Shown here piece after piece: positions 44,041 to 52,126 of a DNA stretch of 64,000 nt (the first letter of the stretch is position 1; the number at the start of each line of letters is the position of its first letter). The notes under the pieces were generated by a model. That model saw nothing but the letters and a program-made list of their open reading frames with translations. It made no database searches and was not told the DNA's origin. Source of the stretch: Natrinema zhouii (lineage in GTDB: Archaea > Halobacteriota > Halobacteria > Halobacteriales > Natrialbaceae); NCBI RefSeq assembly GCF_013456555.2, contig NZ_CP084882.1, positions 1 through 64,000 on the forward strand, in the 5' to 3' direction. The translations under genes and the position numbers were made by a program.

Positions 44041-45453
44041 ATGAAAAGACCAACACAGATATATGCGGCGTTTATCGATAATCCTATAACGGCGTTAGGA
44101 ACTACGACCGTGGCGGTTTACCTATTGGTCGTGATCGGGGCAACAGCCTCGCTTGGGGACGCAGCAGCAGCCTGTACGACCTGGCCGATCTGTTCCGGCG
44201 CAACGAACGATCTCACGATGGCAGTCGCAACCGGACACCGCTTGCTTGCGTTCCTGACAGGGGTTCTCTTACTCGCCACGACCTATGCCATCGTATACGG
44301 TGACACCTCCGGCCGCGTGACTGCACCAATCGCTGTAGCACTTGTGCTCTATCCACTACAGATGGCTCATGGCGCATTGCTGTCAATAACTGCTGGTTCA
44401 CCCCCTATTCCTTGGCTCCATTTAGGCTTTGGACTCACTATCTTCGGAACATTGGTGCTTGCCCTTGCGTGGCAACTGGAATACGAGACCGGCAGTGCGG
44501 ACGAACCACTTCACTCGGAGGATATGGAATGTGCCAACTCTGAATTATCTTCCGTAGCAACCATCCTTTCAGAACAGCCACTCGGGACTCGGCTGAAGGG
44601 TCGTATGTTCGCATACTTCCAGTTGATGAAGCCTCGGCTGATGTGGCTGCTTTGTCTCGTCGCCGTTGCTGCGATGGCGCTTGCTGCTGGTTCTGCCCTA
44701 GAAACCCGTGAGATTCTGCTCACGATCGGCGGTGGCGTACTTGCTATCGGTGCAAGTGGCACGTTCAATCACGTCTTTGAACGCGATGTAGACCGGAAGA
44801 TGTCACGAACAAACGACCGACCGTTGGTCACTCACCAGCTACCCAAACGGAATGCCATCCTCTTTGGAATCGCACTTACCGTACTTTCAACGATCATCTT
44901 CCTACAGTTGAACTCACTCACAGCTGCACTTGGGTTGATCGCAATCCTGTTCTACAGCGTCATCTACACACTTGTTCTCAAGCCCAACACAGTCCAGAAT
45001 ACTGTCATTGGTGGTGCCGCGGGGGCACTCCCGGCGTTGATCGGCTGGGCCGCCGTCACCGGCCGAATTGGCATCACTGGTATTGCTCTCGCCGCAGTGA
45101 TCTTCGTCTGGACACCTGCTCATTTCTATAATCTTGCATTAGCATACAAGGAAGACTATGCCCGAGGTGGCTTCCCGATGATGTCGGTGGTTCGTGGCGA
45201 AACAACGACACGCAAACACATCGTACTTTGGCTCGGAACGACGCTCGCCGCTACAACGGTGCTGATCTGGTTCACGCAACTAAGCTGGCTTGTCGCTGTC
45301 ACGACTGCCTTTGTCGGGATCATCTTTCTGTGGGCGACGATCCGTCTTCACCACGAGCAGACCAAACAAGCCGCATTCCGTGCCTTCCACGCCTCCAATG
45401 CCTACCTCGGGGCTATCCTGCTTGCAATTGTGGTTGACGCAATAGTGATTTAG
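44041..45453 (+). CDS. ctaB: Haem o synthase fused to CtaA-like domain
   Basis: 470 residues from MKRPTQIYAAFIDNPITALG; the ORF extends 39 codons upstream. The first ~150 residues are a four-helix half-CtaA module (CTTWPICSGATNDLTMAVAT, GHRLLAFLTGVLLL and PWLHLGFGLTIFG with conserved histidines). From ~185 a UbiA-type prenyltransferase follows with NHVFERDVDRKMSRTNDRPL and PAHFYNLALAYKEDYARGGF. It adds a farnesyl group to haem b to make haem o for terminal oxidases. The fusion is known in haloarchaea. The DUF420 gene at 46238 is a usual neighbour of oxidase assembly genes. Confidence 0.9.
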   Translation: MKRPTQIYAAFIDNPITALGTTTVAVYLLVVIGATASLGDAAAACTTWPICSGATNDLTMAVATGHRLLAFLTGVLLLATTYAIVYGDTSGRVTAPIAVALVLYPLQMAHGALLSITAGSPPIPWLHLGFGLTIFGTLVLALAWQLEYETGSADEPLHSEDMECANSELSSVATILSEQPLGTRLKGRMFAYFQLMKPRLMWLLCLVAVAAMALAAGSALETREILLTIGGGVLAIGASGTFNHVFERDVDRKMSRTNDRPLVTHQLPKRNAILFGIALTVLSTIIFLQLNSLTAALGLIAILFYSVIYTLVLKPNTVQNTVIGGAAGALPALIGWAAVTGRIGITGIALAAVIFVWTPAHFYNLALAYKEDYARGGFPMMSVVRGETTTRKHIVLWLGTTLAATTVLIWFTQLSWLVAVTTAFVGIIFLWATIRLHHEQTKQAAFRAFHASNAYLGAILLAIVVDAIVI

Positions 45454-45478
45454 GCGATGAAAAGCGGAGTCCCAGCTC

Positions 45479-45586
45479 AAGATTCTTCTAACTCCGTCTC
45501 ATAGCTCTCGCTGAGCAGGTCTGTGGGCATCAATTCAATTCAACATCACGACCTGCTCAGTTCTCAAACTGACTCAACCAGACAGT
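45479..45586 (-). mobile_element. IS6-type remnant (one end)
   Basis: The stretch GATTCTTCTAACTCCGTCTC and CTCGCTGAGCAGGTCTGTGG, up to CTCAAACTGACTCAACCAGACAGT, matches the 5' end of the intact IS6 element at 57900-58012, with the same Ser-rich start of the transposase and inverted-repeat outer end. The rest is gone. It sits between ctaB and the globin gene. Confidence 0.7.
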
Positions 45587-45629
45587 ATCAGGAGAGAATT
45601 CATCCGGTCGAAGTCACAAACTATGCGGA

Positions 45630-46182
45630 ATGACAGAGGTACTGTACAACTGACTCGGTGGTCAGGACGCGATCGGTGCTATCGTCGACGAGTTCTATAT
45701 CCGAGTGCTCGAAGACGAGCGAGTCGCGTACTACTTCGAGGACATCGACATGCAGAGAGTGCGGATCCACCAGGCGCAGTTCATCAGCTCCGTAACAGGA
45801 GGACCAGTCGGGTACTCAGGTGGGGAGATGGAGACGGCCCACGAGGGGATGGGTATCACGTCGACTGAGTTTGATGCGATTGCGGCCCACCTCAACGACG
45901 CGCTGGTGTTGTTCGACGTCGACGACGAGGGCCGACAGGCCGTTCTCGAGGAAATCGAGAGCTACCGCCCGAATATCGTCACCGCGTCGGAGCTTTCCGA
46001 GCGCTGCGACAGTCCTCTCTCGACGATGTACCGAAAGCACGAGCTGCTCAAGGATGCGGCTTGCCCGAAGAGCGGCTCGGATCCGCTAGTCGGGTAGACA
46101 CTCCAGCGAGTACGCCCAGTGCGTCAACGGCGTCTGCGTCGCGGTCGACGGCGACAACGGGATCACGCTAGAGCTCTCCTAA
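45630..46182 (+). pseudogene. Group I truncated haemoglobin fused to an HTH domain, broken
   Basis: From ATG 45630: MTEVLYN, an in-frame TGA at 45651-45653 (likely an Arg CGA), then LGGQDAIGAIVDEFYIRVLE, QAQFISSVTGGPVGYSGGEM and AHEGMGITSTEFDAIAAHLN, the truncated-haemoglobin fold with the proximal His in AHEGM. Where a plain trHb would end, it runs into PNIVTASELSERCDSPLSTM YRKHELL, a haloarchaeal winged-helix domain. After a frameshift near 46070 this finishes as HSSEYAQCVNGVCVAVDGDN before a TAA at 46180-46182. This suggests a gas-sensing transcription factor. The two lesions make it a pseudogene. Confidence 0.72.
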
Positions 46183-46237
46183 CGGATCAAGGTTCGAAAC
46201 GGCAAGACAGATACGGGGCCTGTCCTAACGTCGACCG

Positions 46238-46837
46238 ATGGCAACTGCCGACGCGAAAGAGCGACTCCGAGAGCGGCCGGTAGGCGTAACGATCCTGTTG
46301 ACGATCGTCGGCTACGGACTCGTCATCGGAACTTTCGTCGCGGACGTTCCGATCTATCCCGATCTGACGAACGCGCAGGTCAACCTGTTCACCCACGCGA
46401 TCGCGGTAATCAACTCCGTGACGACCGCACTGCTCGTCGCCGGCTGGTACTGGATCCGAGCGGATGAGGTCGACAAACACCGCGCGGCGATGACGGGCGC
46501 ATTCATCACGATCATCCTGTTTCTGGTTGTCTACCTGATCCGGGTCGGCGGCGGCGGGACGAAGGAGTTTGTCGCCGTCTCCCCGGTATACGAGCTCTAC
46601 CTCGCGATGCTCGCGATCCACATCGTGCTCTCGATCGTTGCTGTCCCGGTCGTGTTGTACGCGCTGATCCTCGGGCTCACCCATACGCCCGCCGAGCTAC
46701 GAGAGACTGCCCACGCACGCGTCGGCCGCATCGCCGCGGGGAGCTGGATCCTGAGCCTCGTGCTGGGTGTGGTCACCTACTTCATGCTCAACCACATCTA
46801 CGACTACGAGTTCGCGATGCTCGTTCCCCCGCTCTGA
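46238..46837 (+). CDS. DUF420 membrane protein, oxidase-associated
   Basis: 199 residues, five hydrophobic segments. VNLFTHAIAVINSVTTALLV, HRAAMTGAFITIILFLVVYL and LYLAMLAIHIVLSIVAVPVV, followed by RVGRIAAGSWILSLVLGVVT, match DUF420 proteins. These occur with cytochrome oxidase assembly factors and carry conserved His residues in helices. It fits the CtaB fusion upstream. Function is not proven; a role in haem or copper delivery is often proposed. Confidence 0.8.
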   Translation: MATADAKERLRERPVGVTILLTIVGYGLVIGTFVADVPIYPDLTNAQVNLFTHAIAVINSVTTALLVAGWYWIRADEVDKHRAAMTGAFITIILFLVVYLIRVGGGGTKEFVAVSPVYELYLAMLAIHIVLSIVAVPVVLYALILGLTHTPAELRETAHARVGRIAAGSWILSLVLGVVTYFMLNHIYDYEFAMLVPPL

Positions 46838-46910
46838 GCAGCTCCGCGGCAGGTTCGGGCGTAGTTACTCACGGGACCGACCGCAGACGGCCCAATTGAG
46901 GCTCATGTGA

Positions 46911-47099
46911 CCGCCCGAGGACCATCACGGGCTGTTCTACGTAGGCGTCGGCTTCCTGTTAGAGCAGTTGTGGATCGTGATCCAGTGGCCGGTGCTCGCC
47001 GTGCCACGAGCCGTGCGAGCGCAAACCTGGTATCGAGAGTTCCGTGAAATCGCCCTGATGTGTGTCGTCTACAACATCAAGCGTGCCATCAAACAGTGA
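46911..47099 (+). pseudogene. Transposase C-terminal fragment
   Basis: The frame reads HHGLFYVGVGFLLEQLWIVI, then QWPVLAVPRAVRAQTWYREF and REIALMCVVYNIKRAIKQ before a TGA at 47097-47099. This looks like the end of a haloarchaeal DDE transposase of the IS4/ISH type. The bulk of the gene is missing. Confidence 0.65.
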
Positions 47100-47308
47100 A
47101 ATCCACCGCCTTACAGCGATTCAACACCTATGAGAATCCTGCGACTGACCAAACCACGGATCGTCTAATAGCTGTTTCGTCGTCGATGGTGTCCGGCACG
47201 TGTTGGTGACGTAGAACCGCACGACTTCGCTACAATTGAGTGGAAACAGCCCTCAGGCGGAGGCTATCTTGAAAGCGGTAGCAGTTGCTAACAATGGGCG
47301 AATGCCCT

Positions 47309-47339
47309 GCTGAGTGGCACCGCGATGGTGCCACTCAGC
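47309..47339 (-). terminator. Perfect hairpin after the IS110 transposase
   Basis: GCTGAGTGGCACC, loop GCGAT, GGTGCCACTCAGC: 13-bp perfect arms. It lies 2 bp beyond the transposase stop on the minus strand. It can act as transcription terminator or be part of the IS right end. Confidence 0.6.
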
Positions 47340-47341
47340 GA

Positions 47342-48340
47342 CTATGCTGTTGGCGGATCGTAGACTTCCTCACGGCTGAGCATGTGAAACATTGCAACGA
47401 GCATTTTCCGAGCCGTTGCAACGATTGCGATATTGTGATTCTTCCGCTGTTTCAGGCGGTTGTAGAACTGTCCTAGGTAGTCGTCGAACCGTACAGCCAC
47501 GTTGGCACACTGAACGAGGGCCCAGCGCAACGGCGCTGAGCCCTCTTTCGAGATTCCACCACGCACCTCTTTGTCGCCAGATTGCCGAATGGATGGATCA
47601 AGCCCGGCGTAGCTAATAACCTTCTTTGCACTGCTAAACCGGTCGATCTCGCCAAGTTCAGATGTGATCAGCAGTGACGTGAAATAACTCACGCCAGGGA
47701 TAGTCATGAGCAGCTGCGCGTCGTGACGCGCAGCGGCGGTGTCTTCGATACGCTTGTCGAGCTTCGTGATCTGTTCGTTTAGCGTATCAATCACCGCAAG
47801 ATGTGCCTCAAGAACTGCTCGATCGACCTCAGAGAGCGTGAGTTCCTCTCGGAACTCACGCCCGGTCGGGCCGAAGAGTTCGCGGCTGTATTGGTTACCA
47901 GTTCGCTTGAGAACTGCTTGGACACGGTTTTTCTCCCGAGTTCGGTCTTCGACGAGTGCCTTGCGTGCGCGAACGAGGTCACGTCGTTCGCGCACGTCCT
48001 TGGGTGGAACGTAGCTTTCAGCGATGAGGTTTGCACGCAGAAGATGCGCAAGCATCTTCGCGTCAACGCGATCGGTTTTGACCTTCGCATCGGCGATCAC
48101 ACGTGTTTTACTCGGGTTGACGAGCGTAACGTCCATGTGCTCGTCAAGCGTTTCGTAGATTGGGCGGTAGTGCCCGGTTGCTTCGATGGTAACCGCCGAC
48201 CCGGCATACTCGCACGCGAACTCTTCGAGTTCGGCGCGTTCGGTGCCATGGGAAAGGCGAAATTCATCGACAAGACTGCCGTCCTAACGCATGACCGCTA
48301 CCTGTGAGTAGCGGTCATGCGTATCCATTCCAATGTACAT
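47342..48340 (-). pseudogene. IS110 family recombinase with one internal stop
   Basis: From MYIGMDTHDRYSQVAV at 48340 (RuvC-like D), with an in-frame TAG as codon 19 (48284-48286), then DGSLVDEFRLSHGTERAELE. VTIEATGHYRPIYETLDEHM leads into the DEDD domain (KTDRVDAKMLAHLL). The Tnp domain follows with TIPGVSYFTSLLITSELGEI and SKEGSAPLRWALVQCA, which holds the serine nucleophile. IS110 enzymes recombine DNA guided by a bridge RNA transcribed from the non-coding end upstream. Translation from a downstream start, such as M at 48136, would lack the first catalytic acid. Confidence 0.88.
48287..48322. repeat. 15-bp perfect inverted repeat inside the IS110 gene
   Basis: ACGCATGACCGCTAC (48287-48301), 6-base loop CTGTGA, GTAGCGGTCATGCGT (48308-48322). 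It covers codons ~7-18 of the recombinase, immediately before the internal TAG. A perfect repeat of this length in coding sequence is unusual; it could be a regulatory hairpin or the result of a copying error. Confidence 0.8.
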
Positions 48341-48676
48341 GGTTTGATGTCTCCGGGGTCGGGTGAACGATCTGAATAGACACCTATACGGGCTGTTTGC
48401 CCAATCCTTCGGATTCTTGCAAGGGACCAGTCAGAGCCTCGTGTTCTCGGACACATGTTGAAAGACGGTCTCCTTCAACCCCAGCGCATTCGTTCACCGA
48501 CTTGGGGCTTAAACAGGATTCTCATAAAGTCAGAGCCGCGTATCCATAAGTACCATTCGGATACCCCCGTTGTTGGAGTATCGATGAAGCGTATCTCGTT
48601 CCTGTTGATCAGGAATTGACGGTCGTTTGAAAACCGATGCCGTGTTATCTTGATCTGAGGATTCAACACGACACCA
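48341..48676. other. IS110 end region and gap
   Basis: Besides the bridge-RNA region there is no gene. The IS probably ends near 48540. The remaining 130 bases up to the DUF7521 gene include a purine-rich patch but nothing recognisable. Confidence 0.5.
48366..48537 (-). ncRNA. Probable IS110 bridge RNA region
   Basis: The ~172 nt between the recombinase start and the IS end is non-coding. It is repeated at 55030-55201 with only about a dozen changes. Read on the minus strand it folds into hairpins such as GTTGAAGGAGACCGTCTTTC plus AAC, AATCCGAAGGATT, and GGCTCTGACTGGTC. In the last, both G-U pairs become G-C pairs in the other copy (GGCCCTGACTGGCC), a consistent covariation. IS110-group elements encode their bridge RNA (about 170-180 nt in the well-studied case) in exactly this position. 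Boundaries are approximate. Confidence 0.6.
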
Positions 48677-48952
48677 ATGAATTCGAGCACTATTGTCATT
48701 ATTGCTGCGAACGTCGTAACGCTCCTTTTCGGAGGCGCTATCGTCTACCTTGCCCACCGAGCGTACGCCCGAACGGGCTCGACTGCACTCCGAGCACTCG
48801 CTGCCGGACTGGGGCTTGTGACACTGGGAACGTTTGCTGGTGGGATCGCTCACCAACTGCTCGACGTATCTTTGTTAAATGGTATCGCGGTACAGAGCGC
48901 TTTCACGGCGCTCGGTTTTGTTATCCTGGCGTACTCACTGTATGCGGAATGA
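48677..48952 (+). CDS. Small membrane protein (DUF7521-like)
   Basis: 91 residues with three hydrophobic segments (VIIAANVVTLLFGGAIVYLA; ALAAGLGLVTLGTFAGGIAH; VQSAFTALGFVILAYSLYA). This matches the haloarchaeal DUF7521 family, often next to small winged-helix regulators. Histidine residues within helices are noted, but the function is unknown. Confidence 0.75.
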   Translation: MNSSTIVIIAANVVTLLFGGAIVYLAHRAYARTGSTALRALAAGLGLVTLGTFAGGIAHQLLDVSLLNGIAVQSAFTALGFVILAYSLYAE

Positions 48953-49188
48953 AGACCCATAGCGCAAACGAACCATGAGTAGTGTACTGGTGTTATTTTG
49001 TCAATGTTACTCTAACTTCGGATAGGATACGTCAATCAAGTCAGTGCTAGAACGTCGTCAACACGCATCGAGAGCTATGAACGGTATCCGAGGACGATGG
49101 GCGATTGATCGGACTGTGCTAGGCGTCAGAGTCCGTTCGGAACGATATTGCTATGTATCCCGAGTAGTCAATCTATTCTAGAAAGAGT

Positions 49189-49743
49189 ATGTCTCCACCT
49201 GATCGAGGCGTGGGTCGCGAGGCCAGATATACGTTGCTTACGGTGTTCCTCGTTGGACTCCGACGTCGGGATCCTGGCGCGGTTGTCAATGCCGTCGTCG
49301 CAGCGATCGGCACATACCTTCCCAAGTTCGTCACGCGTGCGTATGGCGTTAGACTCAGACCGTGGCAGCGAGCATATGTGAACTCCGCGATGGTTACCCA
49401 CGCCGTCGGCATGCTCGGGCCGTACGATGACATCTGGTGGTGGGACCACCTTACACACACGCACTCCTCGTCGATCCTGGCCGGGATCGTCTATGTAGCC
49501 AGCCGCCGGAAGGGACGCAATCCTGGCCCACGGGTCGTTGCCACCGTCGTCAGCCTCGGGCTTGCCTGGGAAATCGTCGAGTATGCTATTCACGCAACGG
49601 CGAAACGCCTTGAGCTCGAGCCGATACTCGTCACGTACGGCCCGAAGGACACGTTTCTTGACATCGTCTTCGATCTGGTCGGTGCGTTACTCGTGCTCGC
49701 ATTCGGTGACCGTGTTCTCGGTGAGATCGCCGCCAACGAGTAG
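49189..49743 (+). CDS. DUF2238/YjdF-like membrane protein
   Basis: 184 residues. YDDIWWWDHLTHTHSSSILA, LGLAWEIVEYAIHATAKRLE and YGPKDTFLDIVFDLVGALLV carry the DxxDH and GPxDTxxD motifs of the YjdF/DUF2238 family of predicted inner-membrane proteins. Function unknown. It starts 46 bp after a short AT-rich stretch. Neighbour TFB is convergent. Confidence 0.75.
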   Translation: MSPPDRGVGREARYTLLTVFLVGLRRRDPGAVVNAVVAAIGTYLPKFVTRAYGVRLRPWQRAYVNSAMVTHAVGMLGPYDDIWWWDHLTHTHSSSILAGIVYVASRRKGRNPGPRVVATVVSLGLAWEIVEYAIHATAKRLELEPILVTYGPKDTFLDIVFDLVGALLVLAFGDRVLGEIAANE

Positions 49744-49789
49744 CTGGTCTAGTGGCAGGATCGTTCTATAGCAGCGGTGTGTCACTCTC

Positions 49790-50755
49790 TCAGTGGATGC
49801 CCATTACTTCGATCTGCTCTTGATACCGATTCCGGATGGTTACCTCAGTTACCTGCGCAACCTCAGCAACCTCCTGTTGCGTCTTCTTCTCGTTACAGAG
49901 GAGTGATGCCGCATAGATGGCTGCTGCCGCAAATCCCGTTGGTGACTTCCCTGAAAGCAGCCCCTGCTTGGCAGTCTCATCGATAATTTCGGTCGCCTTC
50001 ATCTTCACTTCCTCACTCACCTCGAGGTCAGAACAAAATCGCGGGACGTACTCTTTGGGGTCGGCTGGTTTCATCTCGAGGCTAAGTTCCTTCGCAATAT
50101 AGCGATATGTGCGTCCAATTTCCATCTTATCAACGCGAGATACCTCAGTAACCTCTTCAAGACTCCGCGGAATTCCCTCTTGACGACAGCTAGCGTAGAG
50201 ACAGCTCGTGGCGACGCCTTCGATAGATCGTCCACGAATCAAGTCCTCGCTGAGCGCACGTCGGTAGATCACCGACGCGACCTCTCGAACAGAATGGGGG
50301 ACACCGAGCGCCGACGCCATGCGGTCGGTTTCCGAAAGTGCAAACTGGAGGTTTCGTTCACCCGCATCCTTAGTCCGAATCCGGTTTTGCCACTTGCGTA
50401 GTCGATTCACCTGACTACGCTTTTCTGAGGAGAGAGATCTCCCGTATGCGTCCTTGTTCTTCCAGTCTATCTGGGTGGTTAACCCTTTGTCGTGCATTGT
50501 CTGGGTCGTGGGAGCACCGACCCGTCTCTTGTTCTGGCGTTCGCTGTGATTAAACGCCCGTCACTCTGGACCACGATCGATATTCTGCTCTTCGATAATG
50601 AGACCGCAATCCTCACAAACGATTTCGTTACTATCGGTGCTCGTAACGAGGTCGCCTGAATCGCATTCAGGACACATCTGATCTTCACTCTCGTTTCCGT
50701 CGGTTTCCGTTATCGACGTCTGGTCACGTTCGCGCTGCCGTGTTGGCTTCCCCAT
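49790..50755 (-). pseudogene. tfb: Transcription factor B, one nonsense codon
   Basis: A 321-codon TFB. The zinc ribbon MCPECDSGDLVTSTDSNEIV with CEDCG is at residues ~28-52, and two cyclin repeats follow (YRRALSEDLIRGRSIEGVAT; ATEIIDETAKQGLLSGKSPT), with the recognition-helix end VTIRNRYQEQIEVMG. At 50561-50563 a TGA replaces the Trp of the conserved EWRAFNHSE segment; the rest stays in frame. TFB recruits RNA polymerase with TBP. Haloarchaea have several copies, so loss of one is tolerable. The reinitiated core from MHDKGLTTQIDWKNKDAYGR could still bind TBP-DNA. Confidence 0.9.
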
Positions 50756-51113
50756 ATAGACAGTCTAACTAATCGTGTGGAACTCCGATAATGATTTTGT
50801 CTGTGTTCCGGGTCGTTCAATTCATTAGCCGACGACGCCCTCTAAGCTCTCGACGTAGTTACCTGATTTCGCCTTGAGAAACTCTTCTCTTCGAGGGATT
50901 TGCTCGTGATGTCCCAGGCACCGGTCGCGGGCCTGGCTATGATGCGAAGATTACAAGTTGACGACTGCCCAGTGTTCGGCGTGGCCTGAACGCGAGTTAG
51001 TCCCCATACCGACATTGGACGTACGCTCTTCTGTAGGAGATTGTTGGTACTGCTCAGCTGTCGCTGTGGAATCGAAGAGAGCAAGGACACCGCGTCAGCG
51101 GTGTCCGTTAGGC
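50756..51113. other. Gap upstream of tfb, IS1595-type left part
   Basis: There is no gene. The TFB promoter should be at the start of this stretch. A 9-bp hairpin GGACACCGC-GTCA-GCGGTGTCC at about 51085-51106 precedes the IS1595-type remnant and may be its upstream region. Confidence 0.45.
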
Positions 51114-51330
51114 ATGATTCCGCTAGATGTGTTTGGGTCGGAATCGGTCGCAGCGGACCTGTTGGCGCAGGTTCGCTGTCGTAACGGTGTTACTTGCCCT
51201 CGCTGCCGTTCTGACCTGACAGTCAAGAACGGCAGCTATGGACACTTTCAGCGCTACCTCTGTGAGAATTGCGACCGCACGTTCAACGACAAGACCGGCA
51301 CGATCTTTGCCCATTCTTACGCGCCAAGAG
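51114..51330 (+). pseudogene. IS1595-type transposase N-terminal remnant
   Basis: MIPLDVFGSESVAADLLAQV and RCRNGVTCPRCRSDLTVKNG, then FQRYLCENCDRTFNDKTGTI with FAHS is the zinc-ribbon start of ISH4-like IS1595 transposases. The DDE-domain is missing; homology stops near 51325. The frame happens to continue into the next gene, giving a chimeric ORF that is not real. Confidence 0.75.
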
Positions 51331-51440
51331 CTACTTGGAGTATAGCTCAAGATGGATCCCTTGTTGAATCGCTTCCAGACCGCCCACTAAAGGATACTGA
51401 GAGTGACTCATTTGAACGACACGAGAGCATCCAGTCAATA

Positions 51441-51689
51441 ATGCCTCAGACGACGAAATTTGATCCGGAACACGGGATGGTTATGGACACTGTGATGTTC
51501 ATTGGCTACGACTGGGTGACAGCTGTGACCTACGAAGCAGGTCACGGCTGGAGGGTTGTCTATGAGAGCGGTATGGAAGATAACATCCTCTCAGATGGGT
51601 TTCTGCGAAGCGAGGAACTCTACGAAGAGCATCTGATTCAGCAAGGAATGGAAGCTATGAATGCTGTTGCCTCGGAAGACGAAGAATAG
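51441..51689 (+). CDS. Small acidic protein, hypothetical
   Basis: 82 residues from MPQTTKFDPEHGMVMDTVMF; the open frame runs in from the transposase remnant, but this ATG is the first after the junction. IGYDWVTAVTYEAGHGWRVV has the look of a compact beta-sheet protein, and EEHLIQQGMEAMNAVASEDE closes it. No family recognised. Its original promoter may have been replaced by the IS. Confidence 0.45.
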   Translation: MPQTTKFDPEHGMVMDTVMFIGYDWVTAVTYEAGHGWRVVYESGMEDNILSDGFLRSEELYEEHLIQQGMEAMNAVASEDEE

Positions 51690-52126
51690 TTTCTTTTTAA
51701 ACAGTTTCTCTGAGAACGATCATAACGGATGTCAGCTGTATGGTGGTTTGTAGAATTTGAGATCCCGAAGTTGTGGCAGCACGCTGCCAAAATTCTATAG
51801 AGCCGTGTGAGTTATGGCAATTAAACTTACTTTCTCGCCTACTGGGTGTATTGTGGTTGTCCACTGGCGACAACACAGTGCACGATAAGTTTTAGTTACT
51901 GTAGCGGAAATGGTGATGTATGAAAATGGTAATCTTAGAGACTGTCCCACAGAAATTTTCACATACCCCCTCGCTGTCTTGCGGTCAGCATCCCCGTAAT
52001 GGGCTTCTTTAAGAACGTGCCGAAAACCTAATCGCCCGACTGGAGACAGATTCATTAGATGTTGACAACGTCTGTGTCAAGTTTTCTGGGGCACCTCGTA
52101 TTGTTTATTAGTTGCGTTCACTATCT
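51690..52126. other. Gap with probable IS scraps
   Basis: 437 bases with no credible gene. GTGGCAGCACGCTGCCAAAA holds a small inverted repeat (GGCAGC, GCTGCC) near 51774. Other parts resemble IS ends, but no repeat pair can be matched inside this window. Confidence 0.35.

Larger units (their letters stand above)
46838..47341. other. Gap with transposase remnant
   Basis: The only coding trace is the transposase tail at 46911-47099 (separate entry). From 47100 to 47308 I see no gene. The last 30 bases carry a hairpin (47309-47339). Confidence 0.5.

Noticed and set aside
50958..51689. 243-codon single gene combining a zinc ribbon with an acidic domain
   Set aside because: The first part is an IS1595 transposase remnant, preceded by non-coding sequence. 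The frame continuing into the small acidic gene is accidental.
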